Shown: piece after piece, positions 44,740 through 53,037 of the stretch | Layout of the letters: the number at the start of each line of letters is the position of its first letter | Numbering within the stretch: position 1 is the stretch's first letter | NCBI RefSeq assembly: GCF_030997045.1 | Contig: NZ_CP116899.1 | Span: 4,550,001 to 4,614,000 of the forward strand | Length of the DNA stretch: 64,000 nucleotides | DNA from: Microbulbifer sp. TB1203 | GTDB lineage: Bacteria > Pseudomonadota > Gammaproteobacteria > Pseudomonadales > Cellvibrionaceae | Reading direction: 5' to 3' | Translations under genes and position numbers: made by a program | The notes under the pieces: generated by a model | Database searches by the model: none | Seen by the model: the letters and a program-made list of their open reading frames with translations, nothing else | What the model was told of the DNA's origin: nothing

Positions 44740-47253
44740 CTAGTTTTCTGCGGTTGTCCAGACATACTCCCGACCTGCCTCCGTCGCCACGTCCACCAGC
44801 CTGCTGTTGTCGAGTGATATTTCCGGCAGGCGTTTTTGGGTGTGCACGAGCGGCGCTTTCACCTGCGGCGTGGCGTAAAAGGGGTTCGGGTTGCTGCCAC
44901 GCGCGCTTTTCACAGCGAAGTCCCCCGCTTGTGGAAGCGGGGCATGGCTGCGCAGGCGCAGGTTGCCGCCCAACCGCGACAGTACCTTCAGGTAACTGAC
45001 CTGCCCCTTGTCCCAGCGCATGTCGAGCACAAAGCCACCGCGCATCACCAGGCCCCGGACCTCGCCCTCCGGCCAGGCCTGCGGCAGCGCCGGCAACAGG
45101 TGTACGGCGCCGTCGTGGCTCTGCGCCAGCATCTCGGCGATGCCGGCAGTGAAGCCGAAGTTGCCGTCTATCTGGAAGGGCGGATGGGCGTCGAACATAT
45201 TGGGGTAGGTGCCGCCGTCTCCAGCAACTGCATTGTCTTTCCGCGCCGGCGAGATCTGAGCGCGGATCAGCTTGAGCGCGCGGTCGCCGTCGAGCAGGCG
45301 CGCCCAGAGATTGATTTTCCAGTTCATCGACCAGCCGGTGGAGGGGTCGCCGCGCTGTTCCATGGTCACCCGCGCGGCATTGAAGAGTTCCGGTGTGCGC
45401 AGCGGGGAAATCTGGTTGCCTGGATAGAGGCCATACAAATGGGAGATATGGCGGTGGTGGTCCAGGGGATTGTCCCAATCCTCCATCCACTCCTGTAACT
45501 GGTGGTACTGGCCTATCTGCATCGGCGGCAGCTGCGCGATGATGGCCTGCCAGCGCTTGACGGCGGCCTTGTCCTCACCGAGGAGTTTGGCCGCCTCGAC
45601 ACTGTGGGTGAACAGGTCGAAGAGCAGCTGGTTGTCCAGAGTCACCCCTTTGGCAATTTTCTGCCCCGTGGCCCAGGGGGCGTTTTCCGGGGACATGGAG
45701 GGCGAGACGACCAGCCAGCCGCTGCGCGCATCGCGCACGAGGAAATCCTCGAAGAACTCGCAGGCGGATCTGAAAATCGGGTAGACACTGCGCAGGAAAT
45801 CCTCGTCGCCGCTGTACAGGTACTTCTGCCACAGGTGCTGCACCAGCCAGGCATTGCTGGTGGGCCAGGGCCCCCAGTCCCAGTCCACCGCGCCACTGAT
45901 GCGCCAGATATCGGTATTGTGGTGCGCAACCCAGCCGCGCGCACCGTACATCAGGCGGGCACTGTCGCGGCCGGTTTGCGACAGGTCGCGGACCAGTTGC
46001 ACCAGCGGTTCGTTGAGTTCGCTGAGATTGGTGACCTCGGAGGGCCAGTAGTTCATCTCGGCGTTGATATTCAGGGTGTACTTGCTGTCCCAGGGCGGTT
46101 CGGAATGGGGATTCCAGATGCCCTGCAGGTTGGCGGGCTGGGTGCCGGGCTGGGAAGACGAAATCAGCAGGTAGCGGCCAAACTGGAAATAGAGGGCCAC
46201 CAGTGCCGGGTCATGGCGCTTCGCGAATTCGCGAATGCGCTTGTCGGTCGGCTCCAGGGCCGGGCGATTGGGGTCCAGGTCATTGCCGCCCAGGTCCAGG
46301 CTGACGCGGTCGAAGTACTGCCGGTAAAAATCGCTGTGCGCTTCCAGGCGCTCCGCATAGGCATCCGCCCCCGCGCCAAACCGGTTTTCCGCACTCTGCA
46401 TGGCCTGTTCGGCGCGCGCCAGTGCATCGGCACTGAGGTCCCGGTAATTGACAAAATTCGTCGCCATGGACACCAGGATCAGGGCCTCGCTGGCGCCGGA
46501 GACTTGCAGCCGATCGCCCTTTGCCCGAACCCGGCCATCCACCTGGACGATCTTGGCGAGATCCGCCAGTTTGACCTGCCCCTCGATGCCTTCATGGTCG
46601 CGCGAGCGCCCCTCCATCAGGACACTGCGATCAGCGGCATTGGCGGTCACCGCCATGCCATCCGGGTGCTCCAAAGTCAGGGAAAAGTTCAGGGCCCCCG
46701 CGCGGCTGGCCTTCAGGCGCACTGCCACCACCTGGTCGACGAAGGAACTGAACACCTCGCGCTCGTATTGAACCTCGCCCACCCTGTAGCGGGTGCGCGC
46801 AACGGCATTCTCCAGGTCCAGTTCCCGGTGGTAGTCCTGGAAATTTTCCTGCCCGGGGAAGTCGATTCGCAACACACCGGCCGACTGGTAGGGCATGCCC
46901 TGGGCCCCCTGGCTGGTGATGCTCTTCGCCCCCAGGGCCGAGGCGCCGGCGTAGTCGCCGGCATCGATCAGGCGGCGGATCTCGGGCAGGGCCTCGAGCG
47001 CAGCGGGGTTGAGGTTGTTGTGGGGGCCACCGGCCCAGAAGGTGTCTTCGTTGAGCTGGATGGTTTCGGTACCGACGCCGCCGTAGACCATGGCCCCGAG
47101 CCGCCCGTTCCCCAGGGGCAGCGCCTCTTCCCAGCGGGTGGCCGGTTTTTCGTACCAGAGTTTGAGCGCTCCCGGGTCCGCCGCCACACCAGTTGCGAAG
47201 GTGGCCGACAGCAGGGCGACGACGCCCCAAAAATTACGAGTCAAAAACTGCAT
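44740..47253 (-). CDS. GH95 alpha-1,2-L-fucosidase
   Basis: ATG 47253 is preferred (ggggat upstream, signal peptide MQFLTRNFWGVVALLSATFA ending GVAADP); an ATG 33 bp earlier would add a hydrophilic lead. The 837-residue enzyme shows the GH95 hallmarks: WYEKPATRWEEALPLGNGRL, NEDTFWAGGPHNN, ANLQGIWN, NAEMNYW, HHNTDIWR and PPFQIDGNFG. The catalytic acid lies in the conserved barrel but I do not assign a number. GH95 removes alpha-1,2-fucose from the galactose of xyloglucan side chains, as Afc95A does in Cellvibrio japonicus; orthology is inferred from family and context. An interrupted paralogue remains at 43328-43545. Confidence 0.88.
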   Translation of the reverse strand: MQFLTRNFWGVVALLSATFATGVAADPGALKLWYEKPATRWEEALPLGNGRLGAMVYGGVGTETIQLNEDTFWAGGPHNNLNPAALEALPEIRRLIDAGDYAGASALGAKSITSQGAQGMPYQSAGVLRIDFPGQENFQDYHRELDLENAVARTRYRVGEVQYEREVFSSFVDQVVAVRLKASRAGALNFSLTLEHPDGMAVTANAADRSVLMEGRSRDHEGIEGQVKLADLAKIVQVDGRVRAKGDRLQVSGASEALILVSMATNFVNYRDLSADALARAEQAMQSAENRFGAGADAYAERLEAHSDFYRQYFDRVSLDLGGNDLDPNRPALEPTDKRIREFAKRHDPALVALYFQFGRYLLISSSQPGTQPANLQGIWNPHSEPPWDSKYTLNINAEMNYWPSEVTNLSELNEPLVQLVRDLSQTGRDSARLMYGARGWVAHHNTDIWRISGAVDWDWGPWPTSNAWLVQHLWQKYLYSGDEDFLRSVYPIFRSACEFFEDFLVRDARSGWLVVSPSMSPENAPWATGQKIAKGVTLDNQLLFDLFTHSVEAAKLLGEDKAAVKRWQAIIAQLPPMQIGQYHQLQEWMEDWDNPLDHHRHISHLYGLYPGNQISPLRTPELFNAARVTMEQRGDPSTGWSMNWKINLWARLLDGDRALKLIRAQISPARKDNAVAGDGGTYPNMFDAHPPFQIDGNFGFTAGIAEMLAQSHDGAVHLLPALPQAWPEGEVRGLVMRGGFVLDMRWDKGQVSYLKVLSRLGGNLRLRSHAPLPQAGDFAVKSARGSNPNPFYATPQVKAPLVHTQKRLPEISLDNSRLVDVATEAGREYVWTTAEN

Positions 47254-47294
47254 CGGGAATCCCCATTTATTTTTTATTGGGAGCAACTACTCCC

Positions 47295-47328
47295 GTAGGA
47301 TGGGCACGCTGCGCCTTGCCCATCCTAC
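47295..47328. repeat. GTAGGATGGGC palindrome, copy 1
   Basis: gtaggatgggc ... gcccatcctac hairpin of 34 bp between the PKD-GH10-CBM6-GH10 gene and the GH95 gene. Related palindromes are at 52980-53013 and within 58270-58347. It could terminate or stabilise transcripts; as a family it is REP-like. Confidence 0.75.
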
Positions 47329-47375
47329 ATATTCGAACCGACTAGCTCATTGAATCAGTTCGGCGAGTTGAAGAC

Positions 47376-49913
47376 CTACCGTTCCAGGAAGTCCATCAGC
47401 CAGGTCATGGCCGGGCGGTGTGAACCGTCACTGCGGATAAGGCCGCTGTCGGGCACCCAGGTTCCGCCCACCACATAGCCCCACAGGGTAATTCCGGCAA
47501 CGGATGGATGGCTGAAAAACATCGGGAACTGCTCCTGCATGATCTGCAACTGCCGCTGGTCATCAGCTTCATTGACGTCATACTCAGAGATGTAGATAGG
47601 CAGACCCAGGGCGGCCACCGCGTCGAGTTTGCTCTTAAGGTCACTCAGGGACCAGTCCTCCAGACCGTGCGCCTGCAAGCCGATGGCGTCCACCACGCCG
47701 GCTTCGACCGCCGGTCTGGCCATATCGATGAACTCCTGGGTATTCCAGCTCAGCACGTTGTAATCGTTCAGAATCAGAGTGGCATTCGGGCAATACTGTC
47801 TGGCGAGTTCGAACGAGCGGATGATCCAGTCATTGCCGAAGGCGCTTTGCGCATAGCCCGCCGGTGCGTGACCGGGGGTGGCTTCATTGACTACGTCGAT
47901 CATCTGGGTGTCCGGATAACGCGCACAGTAGTCGCGAATCCATTCTTCGATTTCCGCGGCCTGCTCCGAGGGGCTGAGATTATCGATCCAGCCCGGAGCC
48001 TGGTTTCCCCATACGAACGTATGCTGCTTGAATGGAATACCGTTCTCCCGGGCGAAGTTGTATGCCGCATCCAGGCCACTCCAGTTGTACTGGTCGCGAA
48101 CGCCTTCCACACTGCCCCACTTGCCTTCGTTCTCGGGCGTGATCTGGTCCCAGAACTGCATAAAGTCGGACCGGACCTGGCCGCCCGTAGTGATGTTGCC
48201 CACGAAGAAAGCGGGGGAGTCGCCGCTGGAGGCCGCGGGGGCGAAGCGCAGCCAGTCGACATTGCCCACGCCGGCCACCTCGTTGAAGCGGATGTAGACG
48301 TCGTGCGCGCCTTCGATTGCCGGCCACTCGGCTTCGGCGGTGTCGAATTCGCCCCAGCCTCCGCTGGTCGGCAGCGGCACAATGAGCGTATCGCCGTTTT
48401 CAAGGCTGTCGAGGCGCACGGAGATGCTGCCCTCCGCGCCGCTGCCCTTGGCGTAGTTGATTGAGAAGCTGTCCCATTCCGGCTGGAATTCCACGCCCTG
48501 GAACAGGATCCAGTCGTCCGCGTCGGTGTGGGAGACGATGTCCCCGGAGGCGAGCACGCCCTGGCCCTGGTCGTAGAGTTCCGCTTCCAGCTTCACGCCG
48601 GAGGCGTCGCCGCTCCAGCCCGCGGGCACATATTCGGGGACCAGCGCGTCGCAACCGCTTTCTCCGGCGATATAACAGCGCAGCCATTTCAGTGCCGGCC
48701 GCTCGGTGCCATCGCTGTTCAGCAGCCAGGCTTCCGTGCGCCAGGTGTGGCCCTGGCGATAGCCCCAGTGGGTGACGCCCACCACCGCCGGGTGTTGCCA
48801 GAAGACGCTGAATAATTCGCGCATTTTGTTGGCCTGGCGCGCGTCGTCGACAAAGTTGATGTCCAGTTCCGATACATAGATGGGCAGGCCGGTGGCGGCC
48901 AGCCGGTCCAGGTTGTCCTGTACTTCCTGCGCCTGGGCCTGCTCCAGGAAATGCGACTGCAGGCCGATGCCGTCGATCAGCCCCCGCGCCCGCAGCAGTT
49001 CGATGATTTCCAGGTAATCCTCGGTGAATTCCCGGAGCTGCAGAATGTTGTAATCGTTGAGGATCAGGGTGGAATCGGGGAAATGTGCGCGCGCCATCTC
49101 GAAAGCGGTGATTACCCAGTCCCAGCCGGTGTCGCCGTCGCCACCGAGGGCTTCCTTGTAGGAGGGCGGGGCGTGCAGGGGTTCGTTGACGACGTCGATC
49201 ATATCGATCTCGTCGTAGCGGTTTTTCAATGCCGCCATCCACTCCTCGATTTCCGCGAGCTGTTCCTCTGCGGGAAGGTCATCCATCCAGGCCGGCTGCT
49301 GCTGGCCCCATATCAGGGTGTGGTGTTTGTAGCGCAGGCCGTTGTCCGTTGCGAACTGGTAGGCGGTGTCCAGGGCCGTCCAGTTCATCTGGTCGCGGGT
49401 GGACTCGACGCTGCCCCACTTGCCGGCGTTACCGGGGGTGAGCTGGTCGAAGTAGACGGTGAGCTGGTTGTAGTCGTCGGCCTGTTCCACCGCGGTGCCG
49501 AAGAACTTCTCCCGCTTCGGCTGCACCGTCACGGTCACCGAGTCCGCCGGGCTTGTGGCCCCGCCGTCATCGGTGACCTGGAGCTCGAACACCAATTGCG
49601 CCGACGCTTCCACCGCCGGTGCGGTGAAGCCGGCCTCGGCGCCGTCCGTGGACAGGGATACCGGGGAGCCGGAGACCTGGCTCCAGCTGTAGCTGGCAAT
49701 GCTGCCGTCGGCATCGCTGCCGGAGCCCACCAGGGTGACGGCGTTCCCCGCAGTTACCGTCAGGTCGGCGCCGGCGTCGGCCACCGGCGGCGTGTTGGTG
49801 TCGGGCGCCGGGTCGTCCGGGCTCCCTGTTCCCTTGTCGCTGCCGCCGCCGCTGCAGCCTGCTGCGGCCAGCGCGGTGGCGAGGAAAATCACTCGAAACA
49901 GGTCAAATTTCAT
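47376..49913 (-). CDS. PKD-GH10-CBM6-GH10 double xylanase lipoprotein
   Basis: An 845-residue lipoprotein (lipobox AAAGC; gagaaggt before the ATG). Order: short linker, PKD-type domain (about 45-133), GH10 domain one (135-425; acid/base E244 in DVVNEP, nucleophile E349 in YVSELDI), CBM6 (about 430-560), GH10 domain two (570-845; E677 in DVVNEA, E777 in YISEYDV). Both GH10 modules keep catalytic residues and are different subtypes. The second is nearly identical to the C-terminal GH10 at 1511-2344; the first three modules are nearly identical to the gene at 50122-52716. Two different xylanase active sites on one anchored protein could cut decorated and bare xylan regions. Confidence 0.9.
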   Translation of the reverse strand: MKFDLFRVIFLATALAAAGCSGGGSDKGTGSPDDPAPDTNTPPVADAGADLTVTAGNAVTLVGSGSDADGSIASYSWSQVSGSPVSLSTDGAEAGFTAPAVEASAQLVFELQVTDDGGATSPADSVTVTVQPKREKFFGTAVEQADDYNQLTVYFDQLTPGNAGKWGSVESTRDQMNWTALDTAYQFATDNGLRYKHHTLIWGQQQPAWMDDLPAEEQLAEIEEWMAALKNRYDEIDMIDVVNEPLHAPPSYKEALGGDGDTGWDWVITAFEMARAHFPDSTLILNDYNILQLREFTEDYLEIIELLRARGLIDGIGLQSHFLEQAQAQEVQDNLDRLAATGLPIYVSELDINFVDDARQANKMRELFSVFWQHPAVVGVTHWGYRQGHTWRTEAWLLNSDGTERPALKWLRCYIAGESGCDALVPEYVPAGWSGDASGVKLEAELYDQGQGVLASGDIVSHTDADDWILFQGVEFQPEWDSFSINYAKGSGAEGSISVRLDSLENGDTLIVPLPTSGGWGEFDTAEAEWPAIEGAHDVYIRFNEVAGVGNVDWLRFAPAASSGDSPAFFVGNITTGGQVRSDFMQFWDQITPENEGKWGSVEGVRDQYNWSGLDAAYNFARENGIPFKQHTFVWGNQAPGWIDNLSPSEQAAEIEEWIRDYCARYPDTQMIDVVNEATPGHAPAGYAQSAFGNDWIIRSFELARQYCPNATLILNDYNVLSWNTQEFIDMARPAVEAGVVDAIGLQAHGLEDWSLSDLKSKLDAVAALGLPIYISEYDVNEADDQRQLQIMQEQFPMFFSHPSVAGITLWGYVVGGTWVPDSGLIRSDGSHRPAMTWLMDFLER

Positions 49914-50065
49914 GGTCGAACCTTCTCGTTTGTCTTGCGTGCGGAATTTTGTTGTTAAGGCTGTAGTATGGAAATCGCCGGGTGGGCGGCAGCCGCGGGT
50001 AAAAGAGCGTAACCAATTTTCTCTTGGTCACAGCGGCACTCCCATCAACGCTGATATTTATTCCA

Positions 50066-50104
50066 TAAAAAAGTTGCAGTGCCCTTTATTACAAAGGGCA
50101 CTGC
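50066..50104 (-). terminator. Strong rho-independent terminator
   Basis: On the minus strand gcagtgcccttt and aaagggcactgc form a perfect 12-bp stem around a 5-nt loop, followed by TTTTTT, 18 bp after the stop of the GH10-GH62 gene. The next gene (49913) therefore needs its own promoter. Confidence 0.88.
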
Positions 50105-50121
50105 GCTATCGGGAGTAGAGT

Positions 50122-52716
50122 TTAATTGGCGGTTAATAGGCCAAGTTTATACGGCAGCTGGTTGTAATCCTCAACAGTGATGTCGGGATCATGACCCTGA
50201 TACAAATACTGCATATTGCATGCGTCGATTTCCATTTTCTGGTCATAGCCGGCCCGGATCATTTCACCGTGGCTGATATCGTTGGTCCACCGGCCGCCGG
50301 GGAAGGAAACATTGTTTGAGCCCGCAAAGGGATCGGACTCCGAAGTCTTATAAGGTGTCCAGGGTCCTTCCAGGCTGGTCGAGGTCCAGGCTCTAAAGAA
50401 GCGGGGGCCCGATTGCCAGCCTTCCACCATCAGGAGGTATTTGTTAAGTCCCTGCAGCTTATACACATTGGAGGCTTCGAACAGCACGTTCTGCGCACCG
50501 GACATGACTGTTGTGTAACCACTGAAGTTCGGGAAATTGTCAATGGTGGTTTTGCTCATGTACAACGCGCCATCGTCCCGCGAGAAGAACAGGTAACAAT
50601 TCGCATCATCACAAATCACCCAGAAATCCAGGGAGGCATCGGGCTCTCCAGCTAACAGGTTTTGCGGCGAGGTCCAGCCATTCGGATTAGTGATGTCCGT
50701 GTTGGTCGAGTATTTGCCGGGCCATTGCGAAATGAGGTACCACTTGTCCTGGGGCGCGAAGTAGAACACTTGCGGAGCGACGGTGTTCCTTCCACCGGGT
50801 GCAAAATTAAGTTGATCCGCAGCGTCTGCCTGGTTGAAATCCGTAAAGTTCATGTAAATGGATCTATAGGCGGTGTCATAAACCGTCGAGAATACATGAT
50901 ACTGACCATTGTAATTAATGATCGTCGGGTCCTTCACCGATGCCCTGCCGTTCTTCGGTGTGATTAACGGCTGGCTGGAGGTCCAGTTCAAGGAACCGGG
51001 CAGATCGCATGCCTGGTTCACTTCCTCCGCCGCGCCCGCGAAGCGCAGCCAGTCGATATTGCCCACGCCGGCCACCTCGTTGAAGCGGATGTAGACGTCG
51101 TGCGTGCCTTCGATTGCCGGCCACTCGGCTTCGGCAGTGTCGAACTCGCCCCAGCCTCCGCTGGTCGGCAGCGGCACAATGAGCGTATCGCCATTTTCAA
51201 GGCTGTCGAGGCGCACGGAGATGCTGCCGGCCGCGCCGCTGCCCTTGGCGTAGTTGATCGAGAAGCTGTCCCATTCCGACTGGAATTCCACGCCCTGGAA
51301 CAGGATCCAGTCGCCCATGTCGGTGTGGGAGACGATGTCCCCGGAGGCGAGCACGCCCTGGCCCCGGTCGTAGAGTTCCGCTTCCAGCTTCACCCCGGAG
51401 GCGTCGCCGCTCCAGCCGGCGGGCACATATTCGGGGACCAGCGCGTCGCAACCGCTTTCTCCGGCGATGCTCTCTCCGGCGATATAGCAGCGCAGCCATT
51501 TCAGTGCCGGCCGCTCGGTGCCATCGCTGTTCAGCAGCCAGGCTTCCGTGCGCCAGGTGTGGCCCTGGCGATAGCCCCAGTGGGTGACGCCCACCACCGC
51601 CGGGTGTTGCCAGAAGACGCTGAATAATTCGCGCATTTTGTTGGCCTGGCGCGCGTCGTCGACAAAGTTGATGTCCAGTTCCGATACATAGATGGGCAGG
51701 CCGGTGGCGGCCAGCCGGTCCAGGTTGTCCTGTACTTCCTGCGCCGACGTCTGCTCCAGGAAATGCGACTGCAGGCCTATGCCATCGATCAGTTCCCGCG
51801 CCTGCAGCAGTTCGATGATTTCCAGGTAATCCTCGGTGAATTCCCGGAGCTGCAGAATGTTGTAATCGTTGAGGATCAGGGTGGAATCCGGGAAGTGCTC
51901 GCGCGCCATCTCGAAAGCGGTGATCACCCAGTCCCAGCCGGTGTCGCCGTCGCCACCGAGGGCTTCCTTGTAGGAGGGCGGGGCGTGCAGGGGTTCGTTG
52001 ACGACGTCGATCATATCGATCTCGTCGTAGCGGTTTTTCAATGCCGCCATCCACTCCTCGATTTCCGCGAGCTGTTCCTCTGCGGGAAGGTCATCCATCC
52101 AGGCCGGCTGCTGCTGGCCCCATATCAGGGTGTGGTGCTTGTAGCGCAGGCCGTTGTCCGCTGCGAACTGGTAGGCGGTGTCCAGGGCCGTCCAGTTCAT
52201 CTGGTCGCGGGTGGACTCGACGCTGCCCCACTTGCCGGCGTTGCCGGGGGTGAGCTGGTCGAAGTAGACGGTGAGCTGGTTGTAGTCGTCGGCCTGTTCC
52301 ACCGCGGTGCCGAAGAATTTCTCCTGTTTCGGCAGCACCGTCACGGTCACCGAGTCCGCCTCGCTGGTGGCCCCGTCGTCGTCGGTGACCAGAAGCTCGA
52401 ATACCAGTTGCGCCGATTCTCCCACCGCCGGTGCGGTGAAGCCCGCCTCGGCGCCGTCCGCGGACAGGGATACCGAGGCGCCTGAGACCTGGCTCCAGCT
52501 GTAGCTGGCAATGCTGCCGTCGGCATCGCTGCCGGAGCCCACCAGGGTGACGGCGTTCCCCGCAGTTACCGTCAGGTCGGCGCCGGCGTCGGCCACCGGC
52601 GGTGCGTTGTTGTCAGGCGTCGATTCGTCCGGGCCCTCGCTCCCCTTGCCGCCGCTGCAGCCGGCGGTGGCCAGCGCGGCGGCGAGGAAAACCACTCGAA
52701 ATAGGTCAAATTTCAT
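50122..52716 (-). CDS. PKD-GH10-CBM6-GH62 xylanase/arabinofuranosidase lipoprotein
   Basis: An 864-residue lipoprotein with lipobox ATAGC. PKD, GH10 (acid/base near E241, nucleophile near E346) and CBM6 modules are almost identical to those of the gene at 47376-49913. After the CBM6 (end near WLRFAG) it switches to a GH62 arabinofuranosidase (about 580-864: ASVKDPTIINYNGQYHVFS, DFWVICDDANCYLFF, LFEASNVYKL, SHGEMIR, MQYLYQG). A five-residue duplication (AGESI) marks a small difference from the sister gene. The enzyme would remove arabinose and cut the backbone in one polypeptide. The start, Shine-Dalgarno region and leader are shared with the sister, and a strong terminator follows. Confidence 0.9.
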   Translation of the reverse strand: MKFDLFRVVFLAAALATAGCSGGKGSEGPDESTPDNNAPPVADAGADLTVTAGNAVTLVGSGSDADGSIASYSWSQVSGASVSLSADGAEAGFTAPAVGESAQLVFELLVTDDDGATSEADSVTVTVLPKQEKFFGTAVEQADDYNQLTVYFDQLTPGNAGKWGSVESTRDQMNWTALDTAYQFAADNGLRYKHHTLIWGQQQPAWMDDLPAEEQLAEIEEWMAALKNRYDEIDMIDVVNEPLHAPPSYKEALGGDGDTGWDWVITAFEMAREHFPDSTLILNDYNILQLREFTEDYLEIIELLQARELIDGIGLQSHFLEQTSAQEVQDNLDRLAATGLPIYVSELDINFVDDARQANKMRELFSVFWQHPAVVGVTHWGYRQGHTWRTEAWLLNSDGTERPALKWLRCYIAGESIAGESGCDALVPEYVPAGWSGDASGVKLEAELYDRGQGVLASGDIVSHTDMGDWILFQGVEFQSEWDSFSINYAKGSGAAGSISVRLDSLENGDTLIVPLPTSGGWGEFDTAEAEWPAIEGTHDVYIRFNEVAGVGNIDWLRFAGAAEEVNQACDLPGSLNWTSSQPLITPKNGRASVKDPTIINYNGQYHVFSTVYDTAYRSIYMNFTDFNQADAADQLNFAPGGRNTVAPQVFYFAPQDKWYLISQWPGKYSTNTDITNPNGWTSPQNLLAGEPDASLDFWVICDDANCYLFFSRDDGALYMSKTTIDNFPNFSGYTTVMSGAQNVLFEASNVYKLQGLNKYLLMVEGWQSGPRFFRAWTSTSLEGPWTPYKTSESDPFAGSNNVSFPGGRWTNDISHGEMIRAGYDQKMEIDACNMQYLYQGHDPDITVEDYNQLPYKLGLLTAN

Positions 52717-52880
52717 GGTCGAACTCTTCCCGTTTGTCCTGCGTGCGGGACTTTGTTGTTAAGGCTGTAGTAGCTTTGTGTCCGGTTTGGCGACCCGCCA
52801 GGGATGGCGGGGCCGGGGCCTAATCGAACGCCCCTTTGCCCTCGCCAGTGATGGCAACTGGAAGGTTGTTGCCGGCACAG

Positions 52881-52969
52881 TTCGCCTGGCAGATTTTTGC
52901 TCCTGCAAAATCTGCATTTCCGCTGGGCGGCATTCCGCCATCCATGGCGGTCACAGCAGGCTCCTACAG
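52881..52969. repeat. REP-like element A, copy 1
   Basis: About 89 bp that reappears in inverted orientation at 61347-61436, including agatttttgctcctgcaaaa and a ggcattccgcc/ggcggt palindrome. No coding potential. Confidence 0.8.
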
Positions 52970-52979
52970 AGTTGTATTC

Positions 52980-53013
52980 GTAGGATGGGCAAAACACAGT
53001 GTGCCCATCCTAC
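52980..53013. repeat. GTAGGATGGGC palindrome, copy 2
   Basis: gtaggatgggc ... gcccatcctac, 24 bp beyond the GH3-SGNH stop codon. The rest of 52717-53037 contains only this and REP element A; no gene is seen. Confidence 0.75.
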
Positions 53014-53037
53014 AAATTCGAGTCCCGGGTCCCGACA

